A model generated the notes under the pieces. That model made no database searches. It saw only the letters and a program-made list of their open reading frames with translations, and was not told where the DNA came from. This document shows positions 6,212-13,600 of a stretch of 13,600 nt of DNA, one piece after another (the stretch's first letter is position 1; every line of letters starts with the position of its first letter). The DNA is from Bacteroidia bacterium (lineage in GTDB: Bacteria > Bacteroidota > Bacteroidia > Bacteroidales > Prolixibacteraceae). The translations under genes and the position numbers were made by a program. The DNA lies in the NCBI GenBank assembly GCA_025358395.1, contig JANYJT010000032.1, positions 1 through 13,600 of the forward strand, in the 5' to 3' direction.

Positions 6212-9016
6212 ATGAGAAACCGAACAAAAATCCACACACTAGGATTGTTAATGAGCCTTATTTTTATTGGGTTAATGAGTTTCATACCCAAAGAAGCCAA
6301 TTCCCAAAACGGCTGGCCGCCAATCACCAAAGAATCCAAACCATGGGCTCGTTGGTGGTGGATGGGAAGTGCGGTGGATGAGGTAAATCTGACAGATCTG
6401 ATTTCCAGGTATGGGAAAGCCGGTTTTGGCGGACTGGAAATTACGCCTATCTATGGGGCTGTCGGATATGAACCGAAGTACCTCTCCTTTCTTTCGCCCG
6501 GATGGATGAAGATGCTTGATGTATCTGTCAGGGAGGCAAAGAAAAATGGCATGGGAATCGATATGAATACAGGTACAGGTTGGCCTTTCGGCGGACCCCA
6601 GATCACTATTCCTTTGGCGGCTTCCAAGTTGATAGTTCAGAAGTATGAACTGAAAAATGGCGAAATTTTCAAAGAGAAGTTTCTTCCCGCAGATCCCAGG
6701 CAACTCCAGGCAGGGGTTCAACTTCAGGCTGTTATGGCCTATGGTCCGGATAAAAAGATCAAGGAACTGACCATGTTGGTTAAGTCGGATGGCACACTGA
6801 ACTGGCCGGCGGCAAAAGGTGACTGGGAAATCTATGCCATTTTTTGCGGGAAAACACTTCAACAAGTCAAACGGGCTGCACCGGGCGGGGCAGGACTCAC
6901 TTTTGATCACTTTTCGAAAGAAGCAACCGGCATATATCTTTCGCGGTTTGATTCCGCCTTCCAAAATTCTAACCGTGGAGTAGGGTCTTTTTTCAATGAC
7001 AGTTATGAAGTATATGGAACCAACTGGAGCGCTTTGGTTTTCAGTGAATTCCTGAATCGTCGCTACTATGCCCTCCAACCTTATCTGCGTGAACTTTCTG
7101 AAAAGAAACCCACATCCGATATTTCGCGCAGAGTGCAATCCGATTATCGTGAGACTATTTCAGATATGCTGCGCGAAAATTTCACCCGGCCATGGACAGA
7201 TTGGGCACATGCAAAAGGAAGTCTTACGCGCAATCAGGCACATGGTTCGCCGGGAAACCTGCTGGATTTGTATGCTACCGTGGATATTCCCGAGTGCGAA
7301 ACCTTTGGAAGCAGTCAGTTTGCTATCCCCGGACTTCGCCGCGACAGTGCCGATATCCGGAATGTGGATCCTGATCCTGTAATGCTGAAATTTGCCTCTT
7401 CGGCAGCCAATGTTTCAGGCAGGAAGATCACTTCCTGCGAGACCTTTACCTGGCTTGGAGAACATTTCAGAGTATCACTTTCTCAGTGCAAACCCGAAGT
7501 TGAGCAGGCTTTTCTTTCTGGTGTTAACCATGTTTATTACCATGGAACAGCCTATTCTCCAGCGGATGCACAATGGCCGGGATGGCTTTTCTATGCCTCA
7601 GTCGAATTTTCTCCATCGAACAGTTTTTGGCCGCATATCAGCGGATTGAACAACTATATTGCAAGATGTCAGTCTATTCTTCAAAGTGGTACAGCGCACA
7701 ATGATTTGCTGGTCTATTGGCCGGTTTATGATGTGTGGATGAATCAGACAACACAGGATCTCCAATTCACGATTCATTCAATTGACAAATGGCTGTATCC
7801 GACTCCTTTTTGCAAGGATGTGAAAGAGCTGATGAAGAAGGGATATTCGCTTGATTTTGTGTCCGATCGTCTGTTGAACAATATCTCCGTAAAAAATGGC
7901 TTGATCACCACAAAATCAGGTAGCTCCTATCGTGCGCTGGTGATTCCGACCAGTAAATATATGCCACTTGCCACCCTTCAAAGGATTATAGAACTGGCGG
8001 GGAAAGGTGCAAAGATTATTTTCCAGCAACTGCCGGAGGATGTTCCCGGGTTGAAGAACCTGGAGACAAACCGTCAAATGCAAACCAATCTTTTGAACTC
8101 CTTGTCGCTTGTGAGGGTGAACGAAAATTTGAAAGCCGCGAAATTGGGTAATGGTCTGATTATTCTGTCAGAAAAGGTTGAGACCGCCCTTGAATGGGGA
8201 AAAATTGAACGCGAAACTTTGGTAGATTCCGGACTCGATTACATTCGCCGGAAGAGCGAGGCCGGGGTATATTACTATTTGGTTAACCATAGTTCTCATG
8301 CCTTTGACGGTTATTTGCCGCTGAATGAAAAGGGAGTTTCCTGTTTGTTGCTGGATCCTCAAAACGAACTTACCGGCCTGGCGCAAACTATTCAGGAAAA
8401 TCAAAATCTGAAAGTCCGCCTCCGGTTAAAGCCTGGAGAGGCCATGTTCGTGTTGCTTTCTGCGAATAAGGTTATTGCTGAAAACTGGAAATACCTGGAA
8501 AAACCAAAATCCCGGATAGAAATTGCCGGACCCTGGAAATTACAATTCACAGAAGGTGGAGCCGTTATTCCGAATCCGGTTGATCTTCCAAAATTGATAT
8601 CCTGGACTGCATTGTCAGATCCGGCGGCTAACAATTTCTCCGGATCCGGAAGATACACAACCAATTTTGTCATGACAGGTAAGCTGGCAGGTGATTATTT
8701 GCTCGATCTTGGTAAAGTCTGCGAAAGTGCGCGGGTATGGGTGAATGGTCAGGATGCAGGTATCCTTTGGAGTATCCCTTTTACGACAAAAATTGGGAAG
8801 TATCTCAAACAAGGGAACAACTCCATCGAAATTGAGGTAGCCAACCTAAATTCCAATCGAATCAGGCAAATGGACCAGCAGAAAGTTGTCTGGCGCAATT
8901 ACCATGAAATCAATTTTGTCAACATCGACTACAAACCATTTGATGCTTCCGGCTGGAAGCCAATGGATTCGGGGTTGCTGGGGCCTGTGACCATCTCGCA
9001 ATATCTGACTAACTGA
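6212..9016 (+). CDS. Secreted alpha-L-rhamnosidase, GH106 family
   Basis: This is a 934-residue exported protein with a basic N-terminus, a hydrophobic core (about 8-25) and a likely cleavage near ANSQ (29-32). The catalytic part starts with the GH106 hallmark KPWARWWWMGSAV (43-55) and AGFGGLEITPIYG (70-82), then GIDMNTGTGWPFGGP (115-129). Candidate acidic active-site positions are in FFNDSYEVYG (260-269), IPECETFG (359-366) and TSCETFTW (407-414; Glu410). After the LKPGE strand (739-743) comes a C-terminal beta-sandwich of about 180 residues of the kind seen in GH2 (RVWVNGQDAG near 840, end GLLGPVTISQYL). The family removes terminal alpha-L-rhamnose from rhamnogalacturonans and related polymers. 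It follows the pseudogene debris directly and heads the pectin-type gene run. Length and motifs look intact. Confidence 0.9.
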   Translation: MRNRTKIHTLGLLMSLIFIGLMSFIPKEANSQNGWPPITKESKPWARWWWMGSAVDEVNLTDLISRYGKAGFGGLEITPIYGAVGYEPKYLSFLSPGWMKMLDVSVREAKKNGMGIDMNTGTGWPFGGPQITIPLAASKLIVQKYELKNGEIFKEKFLPADPRQLQAGVQLQAVMAYGPDKKIKELTMLVKSDGTLNWPAAKGDWEIYAIFCGKTLQQVKRAAPGGAGLTFDHFSKEATGIYLSRFDSAFQNSNRGVGSFFNDSYEVYGTNWSALVFSEFLNRRYYALQPYLRELSEKKPTSDISRRVQSDYRETISDMLRENFTRPWTDWAHAKGSLTRNQAHGSPGNLLDLYATVDIPECETFGSSQFAIPGLRRDSADIRNVDPDPVMLKFASSAANVSGRKITSCETFTWLGEHFRVSLSQCKPEVEQAFLSGVNHVYYHGTAYSPADAQWPGWLFYASVEFSPSNSFWPHISGLNNYIARCQSILQSGTAHNDLLVYWPVYDVWMNQTTQDLQFTIHSIDKWLYPTPFCKDVKELMKKGYSLDFVSDRLLNNISVKNGLITTKSGSSYRALVIPTSKYMPLATLQRIIELAGKGAKIIFQQLPEDVPGLKNLETNRQMQTNLLNSLSLVRVNENLKAAKLGNGLIILSEKVETALEWGKIERETLVDSGLDYIRRKSEAGVYYYLVNHSSHAFDGYLPLNEKGVSCLLLDPQNELTGLAQTIQENQNLKVRLRLKPGEAMFVLLSANKVIAENWKYLEKPKSRIEIAGPWKLQFTEGGAVIPNPVDLPKLISWTALSDPAANNFSGSGRYTTNFVMTGKLAGDYLLDLGKVCESARVWVNGQDAGILWSIPFTTKIGKYLKQGNNSIEIEVANLNSNRIRQMDQQKVVWRNYHEINFVNIDYKPFDASGWKPMDSGLLGPVTISQYLTN

Positions 9017-9033
9017 AAAATTCCGGTATTATC

Positions 9034-9060
9034 AATGGCAGCTTTTCAGTGCCTGCCATT
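9034..9060 (+). other. Stem-loop between the two GH106-type genes
   Basis: AATGGCAG (9034-9041) and CTGCCATT (9053-9060) form a perfect 8-bp stem with an 11-base loop, lying 18 bases before the next start. No T-tract follows, so full termination is unlikely. It could moderate read-through or protect an mRNA end between the two hydrolase genes, or be chance. Confidence 0.4.
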
Positions 9061-9078
9061 CCTTAAAAATGTTTTGCC

Positions 9079-11199
9079 ATGCACAAGATATTTGTTCTGT
9101 TATTCCTCCTGGGATCGCTTTCCCAACAGCAATTGACCGCTAAACAGAAGCCGGTTGTCTATATTATTGGCGACTCTAAGGTAACCGATTTGAATTCGCT
9201 GGCTGATGGGTTTAAAATTCCTGATTCCTCCTTCGGACCATCGATTTTGTGGGGCTGGGAAGGTCCGATGACGAGAGAAGTGATTGTTCGCGACCTTGAT
9301 CGGTTTAAGTCCCTAAATATAAGGTCGGTAAATATTGAGGCCGGATACGATTTGCCTTCGCCCTATCTTTCGGACGAGTATTTTGATCTGATCAAATTTG
9401 TTGTGGAACAGGCCAAACAGAGGGGTATGGTGATCTGGATGATCGATGAATGCAAGTACCCCAGCGGTTTTGCCGGGGGAAAGTTTTCCAGAGAACGTCC
9501 TGACCTCCGGATGCAGGGATTGGATGTTTACAAGCGGATCGAAGTTGCTTCCGGACAAATAGTCCTGGAAGAAATTCCGGAAAATGTCCTAAGTGCAATT
9601 GCGGTAAATAAAGAAGGAGGGAAATGCCTTTTGTTGAAAATCGAACTTGGACAACTTCAGTGGAAAGCGCCGGAAGGCAACTGGCAGGTAACTTTAGTAA
9701 AACATCGTTTCAGAACTTCTGTGACACGAGCCGGTAACAACCCTACCCACGGAAAGGACACACTCAACGCACTTTGCGATTATTTGAATCCACTGGCTGT
9801 TCGGCAATTTATTGAGTTCACCCATGAGCAATATAAAAAGCATATCGGCAGTGAATTCGGGAAAACATTTCTGGGTTTCAGGGGAGATGAACCCGATTAT
9901 GGCTTCGTGCCCTGGACAACTGCTCTGCCTGAGGAATTTTTGAAGAAAAAGGGATATGATGTACGACCATGGGTCGCCTCATTTCTGGTGAAGAACCCGA
10001 CCGACTCCATGCTACGGGTAAAAGCCGATTACTGGGACGTATGGTCGAAAATGTTTGGGGAGAATTTTTTCAAGGTACAGGCGGATTGGTGTGCTGCCAA
10101 CAATCTTTCCTACATGGTGCATCTCAACCACGAAGACAAAATGATGGCATTGGCCCAGTCGGGTGGAGATTTTTTCGAAGATCTGAGGCATGTTCAAATT
10201 CCCGGAATCGATGCCATTTGGAATCAGATCTGGCCGGGGAATGTTGCCGATTTTCCAAAATATGCCTCTTCCGTTGCGCATGTGTATGGTAGGCAGAATG
10301 CGATGAGCGAAAGTTTTGCAGCCTATAAAACGCCCCCCGGTGTCGATCAGGCAAAATGGGTCACGGATCATCAGTTCGCCAGAGGAATCAATCTTTTTGA
10401 ATGGATGTACTGGCCGGCCTCGACACGAACCGATGGAATTCCAAAAGGATGGTTCGCGGATCCAAAATTTCCGCAGGTGGCTCAATATACCAACCGGGTC
10501 TCCTACCTGCTTTCCAACGGGAAGCCTACTGCCAACATTGCTGTCTATTATCCAACAGAAAGTGAATGGCTTGGTTATCAAAAGGCTGACAGCAGCGCTC
10601 TCGAACTTTGCAAATACCTGCTTGAAAATCAGCGGGACTTTGATTTCATAGATGATTACGCTGTTTTGAATGTTCTTAAACCGAATGGAAGCGGTTTGGA
10701 AAACAAGAGTGGTCAGATTTACAATACGATACTGATTCCATCGGTTCGTGCGATGCCAAAAGCTGTCCTGGACAAACTAGGAAACTTTGCTGACTCCGGC
10801 GGAAGAGTCGTTTTCACGGGTGAAAAGCCGGCATTGATAGTGGGTCAATCGTTCCGAAATGCCGGTAGTTTCTATGATTTTGGAAAGATGGTTCATGAGG
10901 GGAAAAATGTACTTCAGCATCTTCCGGAATCTGATTTTAAACTTGAAAATGCATCTTCCTCAATCAAATATTGTCACAGGAAATTCTCCAACGGCGAGCT
11001 CTATTTTATATTCAACGAAGGCGATACGGCGATTGAAAGCAATCTTATTTTGCAGGGGAATGGAAAAATACAAAGCTGGGATGCTATTTCAGGTGAAATT
11101 AAGGAGATAGCAGAGGCAAAAGCGATCAGTAACGGGACACAAATATACCTTAAATTGAAACCCTGGGAGACACGAATTGTGGTGATTGCCAATCGATAG
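9079..11199 (+). CDS. GH106-like glycoside hydrolase lacking the C-terminal beta-sandwich
   Basis: This 706-residue protein has a short signal peptide (about 1-21, cleavage near LTAK). From residue 38 it follows GH106: LNSLADGFKIPDSSFGPS (38-55), a TREVIVRDLDRFKSLNIRSV segment (65-84), then WMIDECKYPSGFAGG (120-134). Acidic candidates match those of the neighbour: RGDEPDYG (268-275) with FFNDSYEVYG, and MSESFAAY (409-416; Glu411) with SCETFTW. It ends at LKPWETRIVVIANR, the position of LKPGEAMFVLLSANK in the 6212-9016 protein, so the sandwich domain of about 180 residues is absent. The highly conserved WWWMG block of rhamnosidases reads ILWGWEG here. Substrate may therefore differ from plain alpha-rhamnosides. 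Residues 24-37 (KPVVYIIGDSKVTD) look foreign to GH106. It lies 62 bases after the first GH106 gene. Confidence 0.75.
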   Translation: MHKIFVLLFLLGSLSQQQLTAKQKPVVYIIGDSKVTDLNSLADGFKIPDSSFGPSILWGWEGPMTREVIVRDLDRFKSLNIRSVNIEAGYDLPSPYLSDEYFDLIKFVVEQAKQRGMVIWMIDECKYPSGFAGGKFSRERPDLRMQGLDVYKRIEVASGQIVLEEIPENVLSAIAVNKEGGKCLLLKIELGQLQWKAPEGNWQVTLVKHRFRTSVTRAGNNPTHGKDTLNALCDYLNPLAVRQFIEFTHEQYKKHIGSEFGKTFLGFRGDEPDYGFVPWTTALPEEFLKKKGYDVRPWVASFLVKNPTDSMLRVKADYWDVWSKMFGENFFKVQADWCAANNLSYMVHLNHEDKMMALAQSGGDFFEDLRHVQIPGIDAIWNQIWPGNVADFPKYASSVAHVYGRQNAMSESFAAYKTPPGVDQAKWVTDHQFARGINLFEWMYWPASTRTDGIPKGWFADPKFPQVAQYTNRVSYLLSNGKPTANIAVYYPTESEWLGYQKADSSALELCKYLLENQRDFDFIDDYAVLNVLKPNGSGLENKSGQIYNTILIPSVRAMPKAVLDKLGNFADSGGRVVFTGEKPALIVGQSFRNAGSFYDFGKMVHEGKNVLQHLPESDFKLENASSSIKYCHRKFSNGELYFIFNEGDTAIESNLILQGNGKIQSWDAISGEIKEIAEAKAISNGTQIYLKLKPWETRIVVIANR

Positions 11200-11423
11200 G
11201 AACAAATTCAAAAGCAATTAGAATAATGAAAATCAGTTGAGAATGGACAATCAACATTTCTGGCCCTATGGATTGAATTATGTAAAAGAATATAAGATAG
11301 AATCTGATTTAATTAACCATTGCAAAATAATGAACGCCATGAAAATGGATGGTTTGTAAAAAAACGATCAAAACAACGCTTGTTAAAAATGCTCTTTGAC
11401 TGAATATAAATAATTTTCAACGT
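11200..11423 (+). other. Spacer with a 38-codon open frame, possibly debris
   Basis: No recognised gene lies between the GH106-like gene and the truncated GH105 gene. An ATG frame at 11243-11359 encodes 38 residues beginning MDNQHFWPYGLNYVKEYKIE and ending KIMNAMKMDGL. I do not recognise it. The aromatic-rich opening looks more protein-like than random AT-rich spacer, so it could be a small gene or another gene remnant. The following 64 bases are AT-rich up to the ATG at 11424 and contain no convincing Bacteroidota promoter. Confidence 0.25.
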
Positions 11424-12092
11424 ATGAGACTTTCCTTATCCTTACTAATTCTTTTCATTGGTGCCACTGGACTCCGGGCGCAAAAAATCAATGACTCCAC
11501 AACTCCTCTCCATCTGATGGCACCCAATTATGACACGCCTTACGGGAAACCTGAGGTGAAAAGTATCACGGTAGTGTTGGACCGGATTTATTCTTACCTC
11601 GACCAAACGACACCGATGGCACTGATCGACAAGGCGTCTAAAGCTGAATTGACAGATTATTCGAAAATCGATGTCAATACCATTTTCAAGCCCGGTGATT
11701 TCAGGTTACTGAGTTATGAATGGGGTGTTACCTATGCGGGGATGTTGCTTGCATCGCAAGCCACCGGTGATCCGAAATATGCCTCTTACACCAAATCACG
11801 ATTGAAATTTCTGGCTGAGGTTGCCAAAGCGTTTGCGAAATTTGAAGAGAGCCATCCTGGGGTCAAACATGGAATGTACCGCACTCGCTCAAATGGGCAA
11901 GTTGAAGGGACCTGCGTAGGTACGGGAATGGGCTTCGATCCTGCTTTTTATTATTACCGTCCCATCAATGTTTATGCGGCACATGGGTATGGTCCGGTTC
12001 TCCCGGCAGGAGCCGAAATGATTGAAATGGTGAAAAACCATAAGATTGAAATCAATGACAGTGCGGTTCAACTTTATGAAACAGGGAAATAG
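11424..12092 (+). pseudogene. GH105 unsaturated rhamnogalacturonyl hydrolase with large internal deletion
   Basis: The frame is open for 222 codons, but GH105/GH88-type enzymes have about 370-420 residues. Residues 1-20 are a signal peptide (ends GLRAQ). Residues 28-145 are a normal N-terminus: PLHLMAPNYDTPYG, then KPGDFRLLSYEWGVTYAGML (89-108) and the TGDPKYASYTKSRLKFLAEV helix. Residues 156-218 are a normal C-terminus: NGQVEGTCVGTGMGFDPAFY (157-176), YRPINVYAAHGYGPVL and INDSAVQLY. The whole middle, which carries the catalytic Asp and substrate-binding His/Arg segments, is missing, with the join near residues 147-156 (about 11862-11891). The frame was kept, so a protein could be made, but it should not be active. 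The next intact GH105 gene starts 85 bases downstream. Confidence 0.8.
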
Positions 12093-12177
12093 GGTCGCGC
12101 AAAATATACCAATACCCGCAAAGGCTTATTTATCTTTTTGCAAGAATTTAGACAAGACAATAAATAAAAAGTACCGT

Positions 12178-13308
12178 ATGAAGAATTTTAGATTTTTAAC
12201 TTTTTTGGTTATGATTCTCTTTCTGTCAGGGTTATCAAAAGCCCAGAACCTGCCATCCCAAAAGGATGTTCTCGACAAAATGGTGTTGACCAATGCATAT
12301 TTTATGAACAATTGGCCCGATCCGGGAAAGGCCATTGTCAATGACAAAACCAGGCCGAGTCATATCTGGACACGTGCCGTGTATTATGAAGGATTGATGG
12401 CTTTGTATCAAATCAACAAGGACAAATCCTACTATGATTATGCCGTGGCTTGGGGCGAATCGCACCAGTGGGGACTTAATGGAGGTATCCAGATACGGAA
12501 TGCCGACAACCAGTGCTGCGGTCAGACGTACATTGATTTGTACCTGATTGACAAGAAGCCTGAACGCATCAGGGATCTGAAAGCATCCATCGATTTGATG
12601 ATGTCATCGGATAAAATTGACGACTGGAACTGGATCGATGCCTTGCAGATGGCGATGCCGGTTTATGCGAAGCTGGGTGTTTTGTACAAGGATAACCGCT
12701 ATTACGAGCGCATGTACCAGATGTACAACCACAGCAAAACCGTTCAGGGAGGCAAAGGGCTTTACAATCCGAAAGATCATCTCTGGTGGCGCGACAAAGA
12801 TTTTGTCCCTCCGTACAAGGAACCAAACGGGGAGGATTGTTATTGGTCGAGGGGAAATGGCTGGGTTTTGGCGGCTTTGGTGAGGGTGCTTGAGGTCTTG
12901 CCCAAGGATGCTCCTCACCGGAAGGAGTACCAGCAGACATTTGAGAAGATGGCCAAAGCACTGGTTCCCATTCAGCGGGAAGATGGTTTCTGGAATGCCA
13001 GCCTGCATGATCCGAACAATTTCGGCGGCAAGGAACTGACCGGCACCGCACTTTTTGCCTATGGCATGGCCTGGGGAGTCAATCATGGGGTTTTGAGCAA
13101 AAAGAAATACATGCCGGTTATTCTCAAGGCCTGGAATGCGATGGTCAAAGATTCCGTTCATCCCAACGGCTTCCTGGGCCATGTGCAGGGAACCGGAAAA
13201 CAGCCTTCCGATAGTCAGCCTACCTCCTATGACCGGGTTCCGAATTTTGAAGATTTTGGGTTGGGATGCTTCCTGTTGGCAGGAAGTGAAATGTATAAAG
13301 TGAAATAA
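12178..13308 (+). CDS. GH105 unsaturated rhamnogalacturonyl hydrolase (YteR/YesR-like), exported
   Basis: The protein has 376 residues from the ATG at 12178, which starts a clear signal peptide (MKNFRFLTFLVMILFLSGLS, cleavage near KAQ). The open frame extends upstream to 12046, but that overlaps the previous gene and lacks signal character. Family motifs in order are VYYEGLMAL (68-76), NADNQCCGQTYIDLYL (108-123), DDWNWIDALQMAMPVYAKLG (148-167; Asp154 at the expected general-acid position), WSRGNGWVLAALV (223-235), REDGFWNASLHDP (267-279), ELTGTALFAYGMAWG (286-300) and the C-terminal GCFLLAGSEMYKV (363-375). GH105 enzymes hydrate and release the 4,5-unsaturated galacturonic acid left on oligosaccharides by rhamnogalacturonan lyases. 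No lyase is encoded here. It is of a different subtype from the deleted GH105 just upstream, so they are not simple duplicates. Confidence 0.88.
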   Translation: MKNFRFLTFLVMILFLSGLSKAQNLPSQKDVLDKMVLTNAYFMNNWPDPGKAIVNDKTRPSHIWTRAVYYEGLMALYQINKDKSYYDYAVAWGESHQWGLNGGIQIRNADNQCCGQTYIDLYLIDKKPERIRDLKASIDLMMSSDKIDDWNWIDALQMAMPVYAKLGVLYKDNRYYERMYQMYNHSKTVQGGKGLYNPKDHLWWRDKDFVPPYKEPNGEDCYWSRGNGWVLAALVRVLEVLPKDAPHRKEYQQTFEKMAKALVPIQREDGFWNASLHDPNNFGGKELTGTALFAYGMAWGVNHGVLSKKKYMPVILKAWNAMVKDSVHPNGFLGHVQGTGKQPSDSQPTSYDRVPNFEDFGLGCFLLAGSEMYKVK

Positions 13309-13315
13309 TTAATTT

Positions 13316-13346
13316 TTTGTAGTTTATATATAATTCTTTATCTTCG
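13316..13346 (+). promoter_or_regulatory. Bacteroidota-type promoter (TTTG-N19-TATCTTCG)
   Basis: TTTG at 13316-13319, a 19-base AT-rich spacer, and TATCTTCG at 13339-13346 fit the known Bacteroidota primary sigma-factor layout (-33 TTTG, -7 TAnnTTTG) with one mismatch. It lies just after the GH105 stop and drives toward the lipoprotein gene at 13522. The transcript would start near 13352, giving a leader of about 170 nt. It suggests that the lipoprotein gene begins a new transcription unit. Confidence 0.65.
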
Positions 13347-13473
13347 CCGCAAATTCGGCTAACTTAAAAAATCAGCATAACAATCCCTTGCTAGTGCCTG
13401 AATTGTTTCTGGTTACAATAGAGTTTGAAATTGAGCATCCCATTTAATGCTTAATCCGGCAATTCATGAAAGG

Positions 13474-13503
13474 GTCACCTTTTTTTGAAAGGAAAGGTAT
13501 GAC
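13474..13503 (+). other. Leader hairpin upstream of the lipoprotein gene
   Basis: GTCA (13474-13477) pairs with TGAC (13500-13503), and CCTTT (13478-13482) pairs with AAAGG (13494-13498), with a bulge on the right arm. The loop is T-rich then GA-rich. It sits about 18 bases before the start codon inside the predicted leader, so it may affect mRNA stability or translation. No known riboswitch pattern is recognised in 13347-13521. Confidence 0.3.
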
Positions 13504-13521
13504 TTAACTTAGACTAGAAAT

Positions 13522-13600
13522 ATGAAAAAGAATCTTCCCGTTTTATTTGTTGTCCTCCTGGTATTCGTCCTCATTGGGGGATGCCGCAAAAGCAGGATAG
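13522..13600 (+). CDS. Lipoprotein, N-terminus only (runs off the window)
   Basis: The ATG at 13522 opens MKKNLPVLFVVLLVFVLIGG, then CRKSRI and the window edge. This is a lipoprotein signal peptide: Lys-Lys start, a hydrophobic core, and an I-G-G-C lipobox with the lipid-bearing Cys at residue 21. The residues after Cys are basic (RKSR). The body of the protein is outside the window, so its role is unknown. It is preceded by its own promoter and a long leader. Confidence 0.75.
   Translation, partial: MKKNLPVLFVVLLVFVLIGGCRKSRI

Noticed and set aside
6139..6381. An 80-codon plus-strand frame overlapping the start of GH106
   Set aside because: It starts in pseudogene debris and runs out of frame through the GH106 signal peptide, which is clearly coding in the other frame.
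6272..7138. A 288-codon minus-strand frame opposite the GH106 gene
   Set aside because: It overlaps strongly conserved GH106 coding sequence and has no motif of its own.
12131..12140. TATCTTTTTG as a -7 element before the intact GH105 gene
   Set aside because: No TTTG-like element lies 19-21 bases upstream, so it is more likely AT-rich spacer.
12046..12177. An upstream in-frame start extending the GH105 protein to 420 residues
   Set aside because: It would overlap the preceding gene and bury the clear signal peptide that starts at 12178.
12604..13182. Long open frames on the minus strand opposite the GH105 gene (also 12569-13051)
   Set aside because: They are mirror frames of an intact GH105 gene, rich in Cys, Pro and Arg with no family pattern.

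Overview
The window looks like a piece of a Bacteroidota chromosome. This rests on several signs: carbohydrate-active enzyme families typical of that phylum (GH106, GH105, the AGE/cellobiose 2-epimerase family, an SSS symporter), little or no Shine-Dalgarno sequence before the starts, and one promoter with the Bacteroidota layout TTTG-N19-TATCTTCG. It starts at the 3' end of an rRNA operon (partial 5S rRNA and its terminator). The genus cannot be fixed from this sequence; an environmental plant-polysaccharide degrader is a reasonable inference.

Layout. 1-335: 5S end, terminator, then a gene-free block of heptanucleotide repeats. 336-1544 (minus): a two-domain chromate-transporter family (ChrA) protein. 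1545-1784: divergent spacer with two strong palindromes placed as operators or leader hairpins for chrA. 1785-5843 (plus): a closely spaced trio made of an AGE/cellobiose-2-epimerase-like sugar epimerase, an uncharacterised conserved protein possibly related to deoxyhypusine synthase, and an SGLT-like sodium/sugar symporter. 5844-6211: debris holding the remains of an amidohydrolase-family gene fused to the C-terminal end of a glycoside hydrolase. 6212-13308 (plus): four exported-type genes for breaking down rhamnose- and galacturonate-containing pectin, namely a full GH106 alpha-L-rhamnosidase, a shorter GH106-like protein with an odd N-terminus, a GH105 gene that has lost its catalytic middle, and an apparently intact GH105 unsaturated rhamnogalacturonyl hydrolase. 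13309-13600: promoter, a leader of about 170 nt, and the start of a lipoprotein gene that runs off the window.

How the genes fit together (inference). GH106 would remove terminal L-rhamnose, and GH105 would remove the unsaturated uronic acid left by a rhamnogalacturonan lyase. The symporter would import a released sugar, and the epimerase would convert it in the cytoplasm. No SusC/SusD pair, polysaccharide lyase, rhamnose catabolic gene or regulator is present, so this is an incomplete or satellite pectin locus.

Two themes stand out. First, gene decay and chimerism: three broken or chimeric CAZyme-type remnants lie within about 6.3 kb, plus a possible acetylesterase-like tag on the second GH106-like protein. 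Second, short repeats with a strict 7-nt period occur in intergenic regions with several unrelated unit sequences. I found no defence, CRISPR or mobile-element system. The best candidate for undescribed biochemistry is the unknown protein at 3148-4179, between a sugar epimerase and a sugar symporter.
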